Notes under the pieces: model-generated
What the model was told of the DNA's origin: nothing
What the model saw: the letters and a program-made list of their open reading frames with translations, nothing else
Databases searched by the model: none
Part shown: positions 15,487 to 24,527 of the stretch, one piece after another
How positions within the stretch are numbered: the stretch's first letter is position 1
Layout: every line of letters starts with the position of its first letter
Position numbers and translations under genes: made by a program
Source of the DNA: Mycobacterium sp. MFM001
GTDB taxonomy: Bacteria; Actinomycetota; Actinomycetes; Mycobacteriales; Mycobacteriaceae
DNA length: 37,756 nt
Direction: 5' to 3'
Assembly (NCBI RefSeq): GCF_003402475.1
Contig: NZ_BFAB01000022.1
Coordinates: forward strand, 1-37,756

Positions 15487-16113
15487 ATGACGAAGCCACT
15501 GTCTCGCGCTGAGCGTCAGCGTGAGGAACTTCGCCGCGAGATCATCGACGCCGCCTTCGCGCTATTTGGGGAGCGGGGTTACCACGCCACGGGGGTGGCG
15601 GATATCGCCGCCCGGGTAGGGATCGGGCACGGTACGTTCTACCGCTATTTCGAGAACAAGAGGCAGATCCTCGATCGGGTTGTTGACGATCTGGTGACGC
15701 GGATCATGACAGTCCTGGCCCTCGATCCATCCGATGCCGCCGGCACGCTGCAGGAGTACCGGGCTCACATGGCCCGGTTGGCGGATGGGTTGTCGGAAGT
15801 ATTTTTTGCCGACCCACGCATACCGCGGCTGTTACTGCTGGAATCGACCGGTGTGGACGCTGCGCTTACCGGCCGAATGTTTCGGTTGCTGGAGTCGATG
15901 GTCAGCCTGACGGCCGAGGTTCTGGCACACGGTGTCAAGCAAGGCTTCGTGCACGCCGATCTCGATGTCGAACACACCGCGCGAGCGATCAACGGCATGG
16001 CGCTGATGAGCGCGCTGTACGGCGCGACCGACGAGAGCGGCCCCGAGCACATGAGGCGTCTCAATGCAGCCATTCTGCGAATCATGTTCGACGGCATCCG
16101 CAAACAGACCTGA
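15487..16113 (+). CDS. TetR-family regulator divergent from the mce operon
   Basis: 208 residues from the ATG at 15487. The N-terminal helix-turn-helix domain (about 14-60: REIIDAAFALFGERGYHATGVADIAARVGIGHGTFYRYFENKRQIL) is typical of TetR, ending in the YRYFENK motif. The all-helical C-terminal ligand domain (about 70-205) has a usual size. It is divergent from yrbEA and precedes a run of plus-strand oxidation genes, so it could repress the mce operon, those genes, or both; the ligand may be a lipid or acyl-CoA. It likely represses itself through the palindrome that overlaps its promoter. Confidence 0.9.
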   Translation: MTKPLSRAERQREELRREIIDAAFALFGERGYHATGVADIAARVGIGHGTFYRYFENKRQILDRVVDDLVTRIMTVLALDPSDAAGTLQEYRAHMARLADGLSEVFFADPRIPRLLLLESTGVDAALTGRMFRLLESMVSLTAEVLAHGVKQGFVHADLDVEHTARAINGMALMSALYGATDESGPEHMRRLNAAILRIMFDGIRKQT

Positions 16114-16221
16114 ATCGGGTGTGCCTGAGATGCGTTGCTGCGCATTGATTTCGTCAGCTAGGGCGCGGTGGATCCAGCCGGACACGGCGCAAGGGAAGTC
16201 CGACCAGAGGAGATCGACACC

Positions 16222-16563
16222 ATGGAGAATAACCGGATGCCCGAACCAAGTTCACAAGGGGAAGAACTCGCCGTCCGCAGGATGCGCTTCTCCTACCCGC
16301 CGGAGTCGCTACCGCGTCACTTCGTCAGTTCCGACATCATGATGAGTCATCTGCTGGCGATGACATCCGCAACATTTCCTGAAGGTGAAGACCTCTTCGT
16401 GCGCTCGGTGCGACGCTTCCGCGACGACGTGCGCGATCCCGATCTGCTAGCCAGGGTCCGCGGGTTCATCGGGCAGGAGACGCGGCCGCGAGCATCGCAA
16501 TAACAACAATCGGTGGCGTGAGCTGGGTTATCCAACGCATCCAGATCGCACAGCAAGGTTAGG
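16222..16563 (+). pseudogene. Truncated, frameshifted PF10118-type metal-dependent hydrolase
   Basis: The ATG at 16222 has GAGGAG upstream. The protein begins normally for the predicted metal-dependent hydrolase family (VRRMRFSYPPESLPRHFVSSDIMMSHLLAMTSATFPEGEDLFVRSVRRFRDDV, then VRGFIGQE) but hits a stop at 16503. In the next frame the family continues just past the break: RGREHRNNNRWRELGYPT (from 16481). So one or two bases were lost near 16480. Shortly after, the similarity ends, only about 110 residues into a family of roughly 280-300. The gene is therefore both frameshifted and 3'-deleted, and the later metal-ligand motifs are gone. Confidence 0.75.
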
Positions 16564-16565
16564 CG

Positions 16566-17543
16566 GTGATGTCGGCGATGTGGCCGTTGGGAGGCAGACG
16601 GGGTTCGGGTCAGCTCCGACTGACGGACGCGGTGGTGACTGGCGGTGGAAGCGGGATCGGCCGGGGTTTTTGTCTTGAGTTGGCCCGTCGGGGTGGACGG
16701 GTGGTGGTTGCGGATATCGATGAGGCCGCGGCCAAAGAGACCGCCGAGCTGGTGGAGGCGTTGGGTGGACGCGGCCATGCGATCTGCTGTGATGTGTCGA
16801 ACCTGCGGGATGTCGAGGCGCTGGCCCGCTCAGCCGAACAGTGGTTCGGCGCGCCGACGGGTCTGCTGGTCAACAACGCAGGCATCGGTGTGGGCGGGCA
16901 AGTGGTCGGCCAGGCTCGGACGACCGACTGGGAGCGCACGATCGCGGTGAATCTATGGGGTGTGATACACGGCTGTGAGGTGTTTGTGCCCAGGATGCGC
17001 CAGGCCGGTCGGGGCGGGATCATCAATATCGCCTCAGTGGAGAGCTTTTTGCCGGTGCCCAGGATGGCCGCCTACAACGTGAGCAAGGCCGGGGTGCTGG
17101 CACTATCGGAGACGCTCGCCGCCGAGCTGTCCGGCACGAATGTGATAGTCAGCGTGGTATGCCCGGCGTTCGTCAAGACGAACATCATCCACCCGGAGGC
17201 GATCGACGCGGCGTTGCTGCCGCTGGCCGAAGCGGCCATGGCCCGGTACGGGTGGACTGCCGAACAGGTGGCCCGGGTGTGTCTGAACGCCCACGAGCGT
17301 GGGCGGCTACACGTGTTGCCCCAACGTGACGCGCGACTGATGTGGCTGGGCAAGCGGCTGGCGCCGGCTGCGTTCACCCGCGCGGTTGGCCGGCTCGGTC
17401 GACTGATGCCCTCCCGTATGCCACCGTTGAGCCCGCCGGGGCCAACGGCGTCCGCACCGGTTGCGGCGACACAGAGAAATAGAAATCCTGAGGCGCCGAC
17501 CCCTGTGTACGGGGACGGCGGCGAAACTACTAAGGAAGTTTGA
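16566..17543 (+). CDS. Short-chain dehydrogenase/reductase (SDR)
   Basis: 325 residues from a GTG; ATGs at 16569 and 16578 are alternatives. It is a classical SDR oxidoreductase using NAD(P) on an alcohol/ketone pair. Visible are the glycine-rich TGGGSGIG (25-32), an Asp after the second strand (VVVADID, which favours NAD), NNAG (103-106), a catalytic Ser in NIASVES (157 or 160) and YNVSK (Tyr170, Lys174). A C-terminal extension of about 70 residues ends in a polar low-complexity tail. The stop is followed one base later by the diiron gene, so the two are cotranscribed. The substrate cannot be read from the sequence. Confidence 0.92.
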   Translation: MMSAMWPLGGRRGSGQLRLTDAVVTGGGSGIGRGFCLELARRGGRVVVADIDEAAAKETAELVEALGGRGHAICCDVSNLRDVEALARSAEQWFGAPTGLLVNNAGIGVGGQVVGQARTTDWERTIAVNLWGVIHGCEVFVPRMRQAGRGGIINIASVESFLPVPRMAAYNVSKAGVLALSETLAAELSGTNVIVSVVCPAFVKTNIIHPEAIDAALLPLAEAAMARYGWTAEQVARVCLNAHERGRLHVLPQRDARLMWLGKRLAPAAFTRAVGRLGRLMPSRMPPLSPPGPTASAPVAATQRNRNPEAPTPVYGDGGETTKEV

Positions 17544-17544
17544 C

Positions 17545-18471
17545 ATGCCTATCAACACCGACGAGATGCTGGACAAGATCAAGGATCGGCAGTGGGCGCT
17601 GGCCGACATCGACTGGGATGCTCCCGGGGCGGAGTTGATCACCGATGAGCAGCGTGTGGCGCTCAAGCAGTTCATGACCGACATAGTCTGGGCAGAGCAA
17701 TCGGCCGCGTGCGGGTTCAAGGCATTAGAGCTTAAGGTTACCGACCCGGCGCTAAAAGAGATCTACCGGATATTTCAGGCCGAGGAGCAGCGTCACGCCA
17801 ACGCCGAGCTGGCTTTGATGCACCGCTGGGGCATGCTGGGGGAAGGCGATGAGATTCCGGAGCCGAATATCAATATGCGGCTCGTCATGGACTGGATGGA
17901 CCGCAATGTCGACAAAATGTCGTTGTCGATATTGGGCACGTTTATCCCGGTAGCGGAGGTGATGCTGGATGGGGCGCTGGTGAAGTTCCTGCTCGATGAG
18001 GTGGCCGACCCGGTTTGTCACCAGACATTCGCGAAGATCAACGCTGATGAGTCTCGCCACCTTGCGGTCGATTTCCATCTGCTTGAACTGCTGGGCGCAC
18101 CGAGGCTGCGCCGTCTGCTGATCAACACCGTGACCACCATGGTTCGCCCGTCGATGCTGATCGGGTTGTTGAAGTTCGGCCCGCTGCTGTCTCGTGTACG
18201 GGACAACATCATCGAAATGGGTCTGGAGGAGGAGAAGCTCTACCGCGCCATCAAACGGTTCAGCGAGGTCGGCGACAGGAGCCCGACGACACCGCGTAAC
18301 CCGGTGTATCGGCTCGCGAGGGGTTACGCGAGCATGGTCATCGATCGCCACCATCCATTCCACCGTTTCATCGGCGATCCCCTGGTCCGCATGTCCGACC
18401 ACTATCCGCGCTGGTTGTTGGGTGAAAAGCCGTCGTGGGTCCGCACATTGACCTACGAACCACACGCATGA
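17545..18471 (+). CDS. Diiron ferritin-like protein, possible oxygenase or reductase
   Basis: 308 residues from the ATG at 17545, with AAGGAAG upstream. The protein is mainly helical with the ligand pattern of a ferritin-like diiron centre: Glu51 (VWAEQSA), Glu80/Glu81 with His84 (AEEQRHAN), Glu138 (PVAEVM) and Glu169 with His172 (DESRHLAVD). Such proteins activate oxygen for hydroxylation or related reactions on hydrophobic substrates. It sits between an SDR (one base apart) and a BVMO-type flavoprotein (ATGA overlap), so all three form one transcription unit and probably act on one substrate. The precise reaction is unknown. Confidence 0.85.
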   Translation: MPINTDEMLDKIKDRQWALADIDWDAPGAELITDEQRVALKQFMTDIVWAEQSAACGFKALELKVTDPALKEIYRIFQAEEQRHANAELALMHRWGMLGEGDEIPEPNINMRLVMDWMDRNVDKMSLSILGTFIPVAEVMLDGALVKFLLDEVADPVCHQTFAKINADESRHLAVDFHLLELLGAPRLRRLLINTVTTMVRPSMLIGLLKFGPLLSRVRDNIIEMGLEEEKLYRAIKRFSEVGDRSPTTPRNPVYRLARGYASMVIDRHHPFHRFIGDPLVRMSDHYPRWLLGEKPSWVRTLTYEPHA

Positions 18472-19919
18472 GCGAAACGATGGGGCGCGGCACCCAGAGC
18501 AAGCCGGTCGCGGTGCTGATCATCGGGGCGGGGTCAAGTGGATCGAGTATGGCGGCCCGCCTTGTCGCTGCCGGTGTCGACGATGTCGTGGTTCTTGAGC
18601 GGAGCCCGCAAGACAGCTGTTCCCCACACCGATCCAACTTGCCGGGGCGACCAAGCGATCTGCCGTCTCTGCTTCCGAGACCGCAGTGTCACCGAATGCA
18701 GCGCCGCGTGCATTTCGGCCAGGATGTCACCGGGTTGGCCTTCGCGGAGGATCGCGGGCACTGGATTGCGCGCACCGCCGCCGGTGAGCGGTTCGCCGGG
18801 CGTTCGGTCGTGCTGGCCACCGGTTCCTGGCTGGCCCCACGCGTTCCCGACATCCGCGGGCTGGACCGGTTCGCCGGCGAGATTCTGCACACGGCGCGGT
18901 GGGAACCGGGCCGCGACTTGGCCGACAAGCGGATCGCCGTGATCGGCACCGGCGCAACCGCGGTGCAGGTCACGCCCGAGCTGGCGAAGCAGGCTCGTCG
19001 GCTCAAGGTGTTCCAGCGCACCGCCCGATGGATCCTGCCCCGCCCGGATGCCATGCTCGGCAACCGGCTGCTGGCCTCGGTCTCGCCGAGTCGGTCCGCC
19101 GCCGAGCGGGCGCTGCTTTGGGCGCACGAACCGTGGGCCCTGCCGCCGGTGCGGCGTCACGTCGTGACGAGCCTGATCGAGCAGCTGGCCAGGGCGCACC
19201 TGCGCCACCAAGTCTCCGACAGCTGGACGCGTCGGCTGCTGACCCCGGACTACCGCCCGGGTGACCGACCGCTGTTGGTGTCCAACGAATACTACCCGAC
19301 GCTGCAACGGCCCAATTGCGAGTTGGTGGCCTGGCCGATCGCAACGATCAGCGAGACCGGCATCAGAACCGCCGATGCCGTCGAGCACCAGTTCGACTGC
19401 ATCATCCTGGCTACCGGGCGCGACCCCGCCGTCCCGGTGTTGCCGTTCCCGGTCGTCGGACGCCAGGGCAGGGGATTGGCCGAGCAGTGGGCCGGCGGGG
19501 TTCACGGCTACAAGGGCATCAGCATCGCCGGGTTTCCCAACCTGTTTTTCATCCCCGAGCCCCACCCCGGCGTGAGTGACAGTTCGGCGTTGCTGTACCA
19601 GGGCGCACGCATCGACTACGCGCTGCGGGCCATCACCACGATCGAGCGGGAGAACATTCGTGTGCTGGATGTGACCCGCGAAGCGCAGCAGCGCGACGGC
19701 ACCGCGCTGCGTGTCCACCCGCCGGTGGATGCCCGCAGTTCCACGGGCCGATACCGGATGCCGCACCGGCCGGGATTCGGCTCGATGCTCTACCCGGCAA
19801 CGGCCGTGGAGTATGCGAGGTTGGCTGCGGAACTGCAGTTGAGCGACTACGCCCTCGACGCGGATGTCCCCGGCCACGCCGGACAGTACCGATACGACAG
19901 CGCTCCAGCTGATCGTTGA
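18468..19919 (+). CDS. Baeyer-Villiger-type flavin monooxygenase with damaged N-terminal motif
   Basis: 483 residues; the ATG overlaps the previous stop (ATGA). The FAD-binding GAGSSG (about 20-25), the BVMO fingerprint FAGEILHTARW (135-145), the NADPH-binding GTGATA (160-165) and ATGRDP near the C-terminal third are present. The second FAD-contacting motif, normally GGTW-R-D-N-x-YPG, reads DSCSPHRSNLPG (about 49-60). Roughly 25-30 residues expected before the VHFGQDVTG strand are missing. The frame is open, so this may be an enzyme with altered function or a recently damaged gene. An intact relative follows at 20141. Confidence 0.85.
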   Translation: MSETMGRGTQSKPVAVLIIGAGSSGSSMAARLVAAGVDDVVVLERSPQDSCSPHRSNLPGRPSDLPSLLPRPQCHRMQRRVHFGQDVTGLAFAEDRGHWIARTAAGERFAGRSVVLATGSWLAPRVPDIRGLDRFAGEILHTARWEPGRDLADKRIAVIGTGATAVQVTPELAKQARRLKVFQRTARWILPRPDAMLGNRLLASVSPSRSAAERALLWAHEPWALPPVRRHVVTSLIEQLARAHLRHQVSDSWTRRLLTPDYRPGDRPLLVSNEYYPTLQRPNCELVAWPIATISETGIRTADAVEHQFDCIILATGRDPAVPVLPFPVVGRQGRGLAEQWAGGVHGYKGISIAGFPNLFFIPEPHPGVSDSSALLYQGARIDYALRAITTIERENIRVLDVTREAQQRDGTALRVHPPVDARSSTGRYRMPHRPGFGSMLYPATAVEYARLAAELQLSDYALDADVPGHAGQYRYDSAPADR

Positions 19920-20140
19920 GGAAGGGTACGGCTTTGGTGGGATCTGACTACTGGAATACCAACCCCGGCGTAGCGGTCAACGTCGCCTCGCTCAGTTCCA
20001 GTTTTTTCCATAAGCGCTCAAGTTCGTCGCGGGGCTACGCGCCGAGACATAAGCCCGCGATTAGCCCGAGCAGTGGGCTGCGCCCCTGAACACGAACCCA
20101 TGGAAATAGCAGTAACTTCGAGTAAAGGACGGTTTCCTTC

Positions 20141-21625
20141 ATGACTGAGGAGCAATACCGCTTCATCATCGTCGGCGCAGGCTTCGGCGGTATCGGCGCC
20201 GCGATCCAGCTCAAGCGGCTCGGCTACGACAACATCGTCATCCTCGACCGCGAGGCCGACCTTGGCGGAACCTGGCACGTCAACCGCTACCCCGGCCTGG
20301 CAGTCGACATCCCGTCGCCCACCTACTCGTACTGGTTCGAGCCCAACCCGTACTGGTCGCGGCTGTTCGCGTACGGCCCAGAGCTCAAGCAGTATGCCGA
20401 ATACGTCGCCGACAAGTACGACGTGCGCCGCTACATGCGGTTCAACACCACCGTGGAGGGCGCCCACTGGGACGAGGACGCGCAGCTGTGGCGGGTGACG
20501 CTGGCCGACGGCGAGACTCTGACCACGCGTTTTCTGATCACCGCAACCGGCTTCCTGTCCCAACCGCGCACCCCCGACATCCCGGGTATCACCAGCTTCG
20601 ACGGCAAGATCATCCACACCACGGCGTGGGAAGACAACTACGACTTCCAGGGTCGCAGGGTCGGATTCATCGGCACCGGAGCCACCGCAGTGCAGGCGAT
20701 CCCCGAGGTGGCCAAACAGGTCGCCGAGCTCACCGTGTACCAGCGCACCGCGATCCACGTGGCGCCCAAGGTCGACTTCGCCATCCCGGTGTGGCTGCAG
20801 CAGGTGTTCGCCCGGGTACCACTGGTGCACCGGGCCCTCCGGCTGGTCACCGACACGCTCTGCGAAGCGCTTTTGACGACCGCGTTGCTGAACTTCCGGC
20901 AGTTCCGATGGTTGAACATCGCCATCGCGGATCTGGCCAAGGTCAACCGATTCGTCTGGATCCGCGACAAGGAGCTGCGGCGCAAGCTGACTCCCGACTA
21001 CGACTTCGGCTGCAAGCGGCCCACCTGGTCCAACAGCTACTACCGTACCTTCGCCAAACCACATGTGCACCTGGAGACAAATTCGATCGAGCGGATCGAA
21101 CCGGATGGCATCATCACCGCCGACGGGCACAAGACCGTCATCGACACCTTGGTGCTGGCCACCGGCTTCGACCTGTACGACGCCAACTTCCCGGCCTTCG
21201 AGATCATCGGGCGCGAGGGCCGCAACCTGGGAAAGTGGTGGCGCGAAAACAGGTTCCAGGACTACCAGGGAGTGTCCATCCCGTATTTCCCGAACTACTT
21301 GAGCTTGGCCAGCCCATTCGGCTTTTCCGGGGCATCCTTCTTCAACGCCATGGAATACCAGATGCGCCACATGGACCGGCTTTTCGGCGAAATAAAGCGA
21401 AGGGGCGCAACGATATTCGAGGTGACCGAAGAAGCCAGCAGCCGCTTCAGGGACCGGATGGCTCCACTGCTGGACAACTCGGTGCTCTACATAGGTGACT
21501 GCGCCACGTCGCGGTCCTACTACTTCAACCATAGCGGCGAGGTGGTATTGCTCCGGCCCACGTCGACCCGCAATGCAGTGCACGAAGCCTCGACCTTCCC
21601 GTTGAGCGATTACGTTTTCGCTTAA
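20141..21625 (+). CDS. Baeyer-Villiger-type flavin monooxygenase
   Basis: 494 residues; AAAGGACGG precedes the ATG. All class B flavoprotein motifs are visible: GAGFGG (12-17), GGTWHVNRYPG (42-52), the BVMO fingerprint FDGKIIHTTAWED (153-165), GTGATA for NADPH (178-183) and the ATGFD motif in the last third. Enzymes of this type insert one oxygen atom next to a ketone to give an ester or lactone, using FAD, NADPH and O2. It follows the damaged BVMO by about 220 bp on the same strand. Secreted-protein and esterase genes lie downstream; an esterase would be a logical next step on its product. Confidence 0.93.
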   Translation: MTEEQYRFIIVGAGFGGIGAAIQLKRLGYDNIVILDREADLGGTWHVNRYPGLAVDIPSPTYSYWFEPNPYWSRLFAYGPELKQYAEYVADKYDVRRYMRFNTTVEGAHWDEDAQLWRVTLADGETLTTRFLITATGFLSQPRTPDIPGITSFDGKIIHTTAWEDNYDFQGRRVGFIGTGATAVQAIPEVAKQVAELTVYQRTAIHVAPKVDFAIPVWLQQVFARVPLVHRALRLVTDTLCEALLTTALLNFRQFRWLNIAIADLAKVNRFVWIRDKELRRKLTPDYDFGCKRPTWSNSYYRTFAKPHVHLETNSIERIEPDGIITADGHKTVIDTLVLATGFDLYDANFPAFEIIGREGRNLGKWWRENRFQDYQGVSIPYFPNYLSLASPFGFSGASFFNAMEYQMRHMDRLFGEIKRRGATIFEVTEEASSRFRDRMAPLLDNSVLYIGDCATSRSYYFNHSGEVVLLRPTSTRNAVHEASTFPLSDYVFA

Positions 21626-21753
21626 GGGAGGGCCGATGTAATGGCGGTGTTTTTTGGCGGGCTCGGCATGAGAAGAACCCCCGCTGAAATAAGGTGAGTG
21701 ATGACCGCTGACAGCCTATAGCGTTGGCTTTCGTCCACACAAGGAGAGGCGAA

Positions 21754-22275
21754 GTGCTGATACGGTCCGTCGTTTGCGACAGTCGCATACTAGTTGGTCT
21801 AATTTGGTGGTCCCTTCCGTGGGTGGCATCGGCACTGATCGCCGCAACGGTTCTCTCTGCAATTACCTCGCTCGCACCTTCAGCCCTCGCTGATCCAGCA
21901 GCCAACTTCAAGGATGCGGTGGCATCAGCGCGCGGCGAAACATCATGCAAACCATTGCAATATAACGCAGTGGTCGAACAAGCGGCCGAAGTAATCAATC
22001 GATCGACCGACGCTTATCTTAATCATGTCGCAACACGAGTCCCCATCGATGACCCACGGGAAGTACTTGAGGGGCTGAAAGATCTCGGATACCGCGCCAC
22101 CAAGGCTATTCTGCTTCGGGGTGCCAGCAGGAGCGAGGCCCTCGCGATAAAGGGCGCACTACTGGAAGGCTATGCTGCGATCCCCGATTGCTCGTACACA
22201 GACTTCGGGCTAAACGTGCGGCGGAACGAAGCGAATGGATACATTTTGACTTCGTTGGTGTTAGCTGGGCCCTAA
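21754..22275 (+). CDS. Secreted protein, paralogue of the 3707-4180 product
   Basis: 173 residues from a GTG with AAGGAGAG six bases upstream. The signal peptide is long and hydrophobic (WVASALIAATVLSAITSLAPSALA) with likely cleavage before DPAANF. The mature part contains TSCKPLQYNAVVEQAAEVIN, DAYLNHVATRVPI, LEGLKDLGY, AIKGALLEGYAAIPDCSYTDFGLNV and a final SLVLAGP. Two cysteines (in TSCKP and PDCSY) could pair. The copy at 3707-4180 shares everything up to AIKGAL and then diverges. The family is exported and seems mycobacterial, function unknown; the YTDFG...GY end faintly recalls CAP domains. Confidence 0.8.
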   Translation: MLIRSVVCDSRILVGLIWWSLPWVASALIAATVLSAITSLAPSALADPAANFKDAVASARGETSCKPLQYNAVVEQAAEVINRSTDAYLNHVATRVPIDDPREVLEGLKDLGYRATKAILLRGASRSEALAIKGALLEGYAAIPDCSYTDFGLNVRRNEANGYILTSLVLAGP

Positions 22276-22309
22276 CCGCTTGAGTATCGACTTTCGGACA
22301 ATTTTCGGG

Positions 22310-22760
22310 TCACGGAAAAGGAGTGGTTCTGATGATGTGGTTTTGATGATAGCGTGGCGGCGGTGGGTGATATCGGCCCCGGCGACCGGCAGCTCGGAGT
22401 TGATTGCAAACGGGTGATAGCGCCCCACCAACTCCGCTGGGGCGGGCGGTGCCGATGGTGACCTTGATTTGTCTGGCCGCCGCGCGCCTAGAGGGGGCCC
22501 GCCCGCTGTGCAGCCCGGCCTCGGCGAAGACCAGCGCGGTCTGCGGTGTGGAGATGGCGGTGATCTGCGGGGAGAGGCTTCGGCACAGCAGCGCGCGGCT
22601 GGCCATGTTGGCGCGCCTGAAGGATGCGCCCTGCTTGTGGTGGCCGTTGACCGGGAGCAGCAGCGAGTCGATGTCTGTGAAGACGCGTTCTTCTGTCCTG
22701 GAAGCAGCGGCACCGCTGTGCGAGCGCCACCAGATGCGCGTGGGCCCGCTGCGGCGAGTT
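22310..22760 (-). pseudogene. IS1380-like transposase relic
   Basis: On the minus strand one frame reads RVFTDIDSLLLPVNGHHKQGASFRRANMASRALL, then LSPQITAISTPQTALVFAEAGLHSGRAP. I recognise this as the central part of IS1380-type transposases (usual form: DIDSLL-PVYGH-KQGAS, then LSP-TTIST-PV-A--RLR-GKA), including the first catalytic Asp. No start, no remaining DDE residues and no ends could be found, and the frame is lost near 22488. It is a decayed fragment filling the gap between the secreted-protein gene and the serine hydrolase. Confidence 0.6.
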
Positions 22761-22832
22761 GATTGGAGTGCCCGAAGGTGAACCTGCGCAAGAAGTTCCG
22801 CTCTGTATGGCGGGTGCGTGTCCAAACAAGCG

Positions 22833-22860
22833 ACGGAGCTATAGAAACGGAGCTATAGAA
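22833..22860. repeat. Perfect 14-bp tandem repeat before the serine hydrolase start
   Basis: ACGGAGCTATAGAA at 22833-22846 and 22847-22860. Each copy carries GGAG, so the duplication places two possible ribosome-binding cores in front of the proposed TTG start at 22861. Confidence 0.9.
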
Positions 22861-24090
22861 TTGGTTCTAAGAGTCAAAGTTTTGCCTGAAACCGTCGGCG
22901 GTGGCGTCGACGAGGGATACGGCAAGGTTGCAGATGCGTTTCACCGAAACATGGCCAGCGGTCAGGAGATCGGAGCCGCAGTCACCGTATACCGTGATGG
23001 CCGCAAAGTCATCGATCTCTGGGGTGGATACCGCAACGGTAGCACGCAGGAACCATGGCAGCAGGACACCCTCGTCAACGTGTTCTCGACGACCAAAGGA
23101 GTTGCTTCACTCGCCGTCGCGGTCGCCGCTTCTCGCGGGCTCATCGCATATGACGCCAGAGTGGCCGATTACTGGCCGGAGTTTGCCCAAGCCTCCAAAG
23201 GCTCGATCACTGTGCGGCAGCTGCTTTCACACCAGGCTGGGCTGGCGGCGATCGATCCTCCGCTCACGCTGGCCGACGTGGCTGAGCCGGATCGAATGTC
23301 AGCGAAGATCGCCGCACAGCGGCCGGCGTGGCGCCCCGGCAGCCGCCATGGGTATCACGGCGTCACACTGGGTTGGTACGAGTCCGAACTTATTCGTCAT
23401 ACGGACCCGAAGGGACGTACTCTCGGCCAGTTCTTCGCCGACGAAATCGCCCGGCCGCTTGGATTGGAATTCTACATCGGACTGCCAGACTGGGTCGGCC
23501 GAAATCGCTTGGCGCACATACACTGCTGGTCGTCGCGAACAGAGATGTTCCTACACCTGCACACAATTCCTCTACGCCTCATCGTCTCGATGTTCAACCC
23601 ACGCAGTCTCTCCGCTCGGGCCTTTAATCTTCCCGGCGCGGGCTTCCTCGATGCATTCAACAGCGAGGAGATCCGTGTGGTGGAAATGCCGGCAGCGAAC
23701 GGAACGGGGACAGCTCGATCAGTCGCCAGGTTGTATGGTAGCGCTGCCATCGGAAGCCCTGATCTCGCATTGAGTCCGGGTGTCCGCGACGCATTAGAGA
23801 CGGCCGCGGCACCTCCTACCGGCGGCTTGCACGACAAGGTACTACACATCGACACCAGGTTCTCACTCGGATTCATGAAGCCATTCTCCAAATTCGTCTT
23901 CGGTTCCACGGAGAAGGCGTTCGGAACACCCGGTATGGGTGGCTCATTCGGGTTCGCCGACCCGGATACCGGCATCGGGTTCGCATACGTTATGAACCGG
24001 ATGGGTTTTCACGTCTGGAACGACCCGCGGGAACTCGCGCTCCGGCAAGCACTCTTCCACGACGTGCTTGGAGCCAGACCCCAATCATGA
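22861..24090 (+). CDS. Serine hydrolase/esterase of beta-lactamase fold (PF00144)
   Basis: 409 residues if it starts at the TTG at 22861, which has GGAG eight bases upstream; the frame is open further upstream into the IS relic. The catalytic S-x-x-K is FSTTKG (Ser76, Lys79). LLSHQAGL (121-128) and YHGVTLGW (Tyr165) match family motifs, the latter supplying the second catalytic residue. Near the C-terminus GMGGSFGFADP fills the strand-B3 site. Such mycobacterial proteins hydrolyse short esters or act as lipases rather than beta-lactamases. There is no signal peptide. It could cleave ester products of the BVMOs upstream (inference from context). Confidence 0.88.
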   Translation: MVLRVKVLPETVGGGVDEGYGKVADAFHRNMASGQEIGAAVTVYRDGRKVIDLWGGYRNGSTQEPWQQDTLVNVFSTTKGVASLAVAVAASRGLIAYDARVADYWPEFAQASKGSITVRQLLSHQAGLAAIDPPLTLADVAEPDRMSAKIAAQRPAWRPGSRHGYHGVTLGWYESELIRHTDPKGRTLGQFFADEIARPLGLEFYIGLPDWVGRNRLAHIHCWSSRTEMFLHLHTIPLRLIVSMFNPRSLSARAFNLPGAGFLDAFNSEEIRVVEMPAANGTGTARSVARLYGSAAIGSPDLALSPGVRDALETAAAPPTGGLHDKVLHIDTRFSLGFMKPFSKFVFGSTEKAFGTPGMGGSFGFADPDTGIGFAYVMNRMGFHVWNDPRELALRQALFHDVLGARPQS

Positions 24091-24110
24091 CTCGATGCCA
24101 GATGCTCCTA

Positions 24111-24273
24111 TATTCAGGGACAATGATTTTTGGGCTGATCCGGGAATTCCGTGGGTTTGTGGGTAGAGCTGGAGCCCGCCGCAGTGGAAGTAGACGGCTG
24201 TCTTGAAGTGCTCTCGATTGCGGTAACCGCGGACGGGAGTGGAAATCCCCGAAAGCGTGGAGGCATGCACCAC
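24111..24273 (-). pseudogene. C-terminal relic of a transposase (ISL3-like)
   Basis: The minus-strand reading GYRNREHFKTAVYFHCGGLQLYPQTHGIPG looks like the very end of a DDE transposase, most like ISL3-type ends as I remember them. Only about 35 residues are recognisable, with no catalytic part. It is a remnant between two esterase genes. Confidence 0.45.
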
Positions 24274-24527
24274 GAGGTAGGAGCATGTCAGATCAGAGAC
24301 ACGTAGGAGGTTCGACCAGGATTTCGGGAGGGGGTGTCCCAGGAGCGGCCTAATAGTGGCCTAATACTGCAGCCGTAGATCGGGATCATTGATTCTGCCT
24401 TCGTCGGTAGTGGGAAAGGTTTGCTCGGTATTGTCTGGCGGCAGCCCGGCCGCAGTGATACCGGGACAACCTCGGCAGCTGGGGCAAGCCTGGTACGCCT
24501 CAGATTCTCCACCGTAGCGGAATGTGA
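24274..24527. other. Intergenic stretch upstream of the carboxylesterase
   Basis: No gene recognised. GGCCTAATA occurs twice close together near 24344-24364. The promoter of the esterase gene should lie here, but I could not place it. Confidence 0.4.

Noticed and set aside
18534..19877. Minus-strand open frame of 447 codons
   Set aside because: Antisense to the flavoprotein at 18468-19919, arginine- and histidine-rich, with no recognisable domain.
20018..21583. Long minus-strand open frame (521 codons)
   Set aside because: Exact antisense of an intact BVMO with all motifs; long antisense frames are usual in high-G+C coding DNA.
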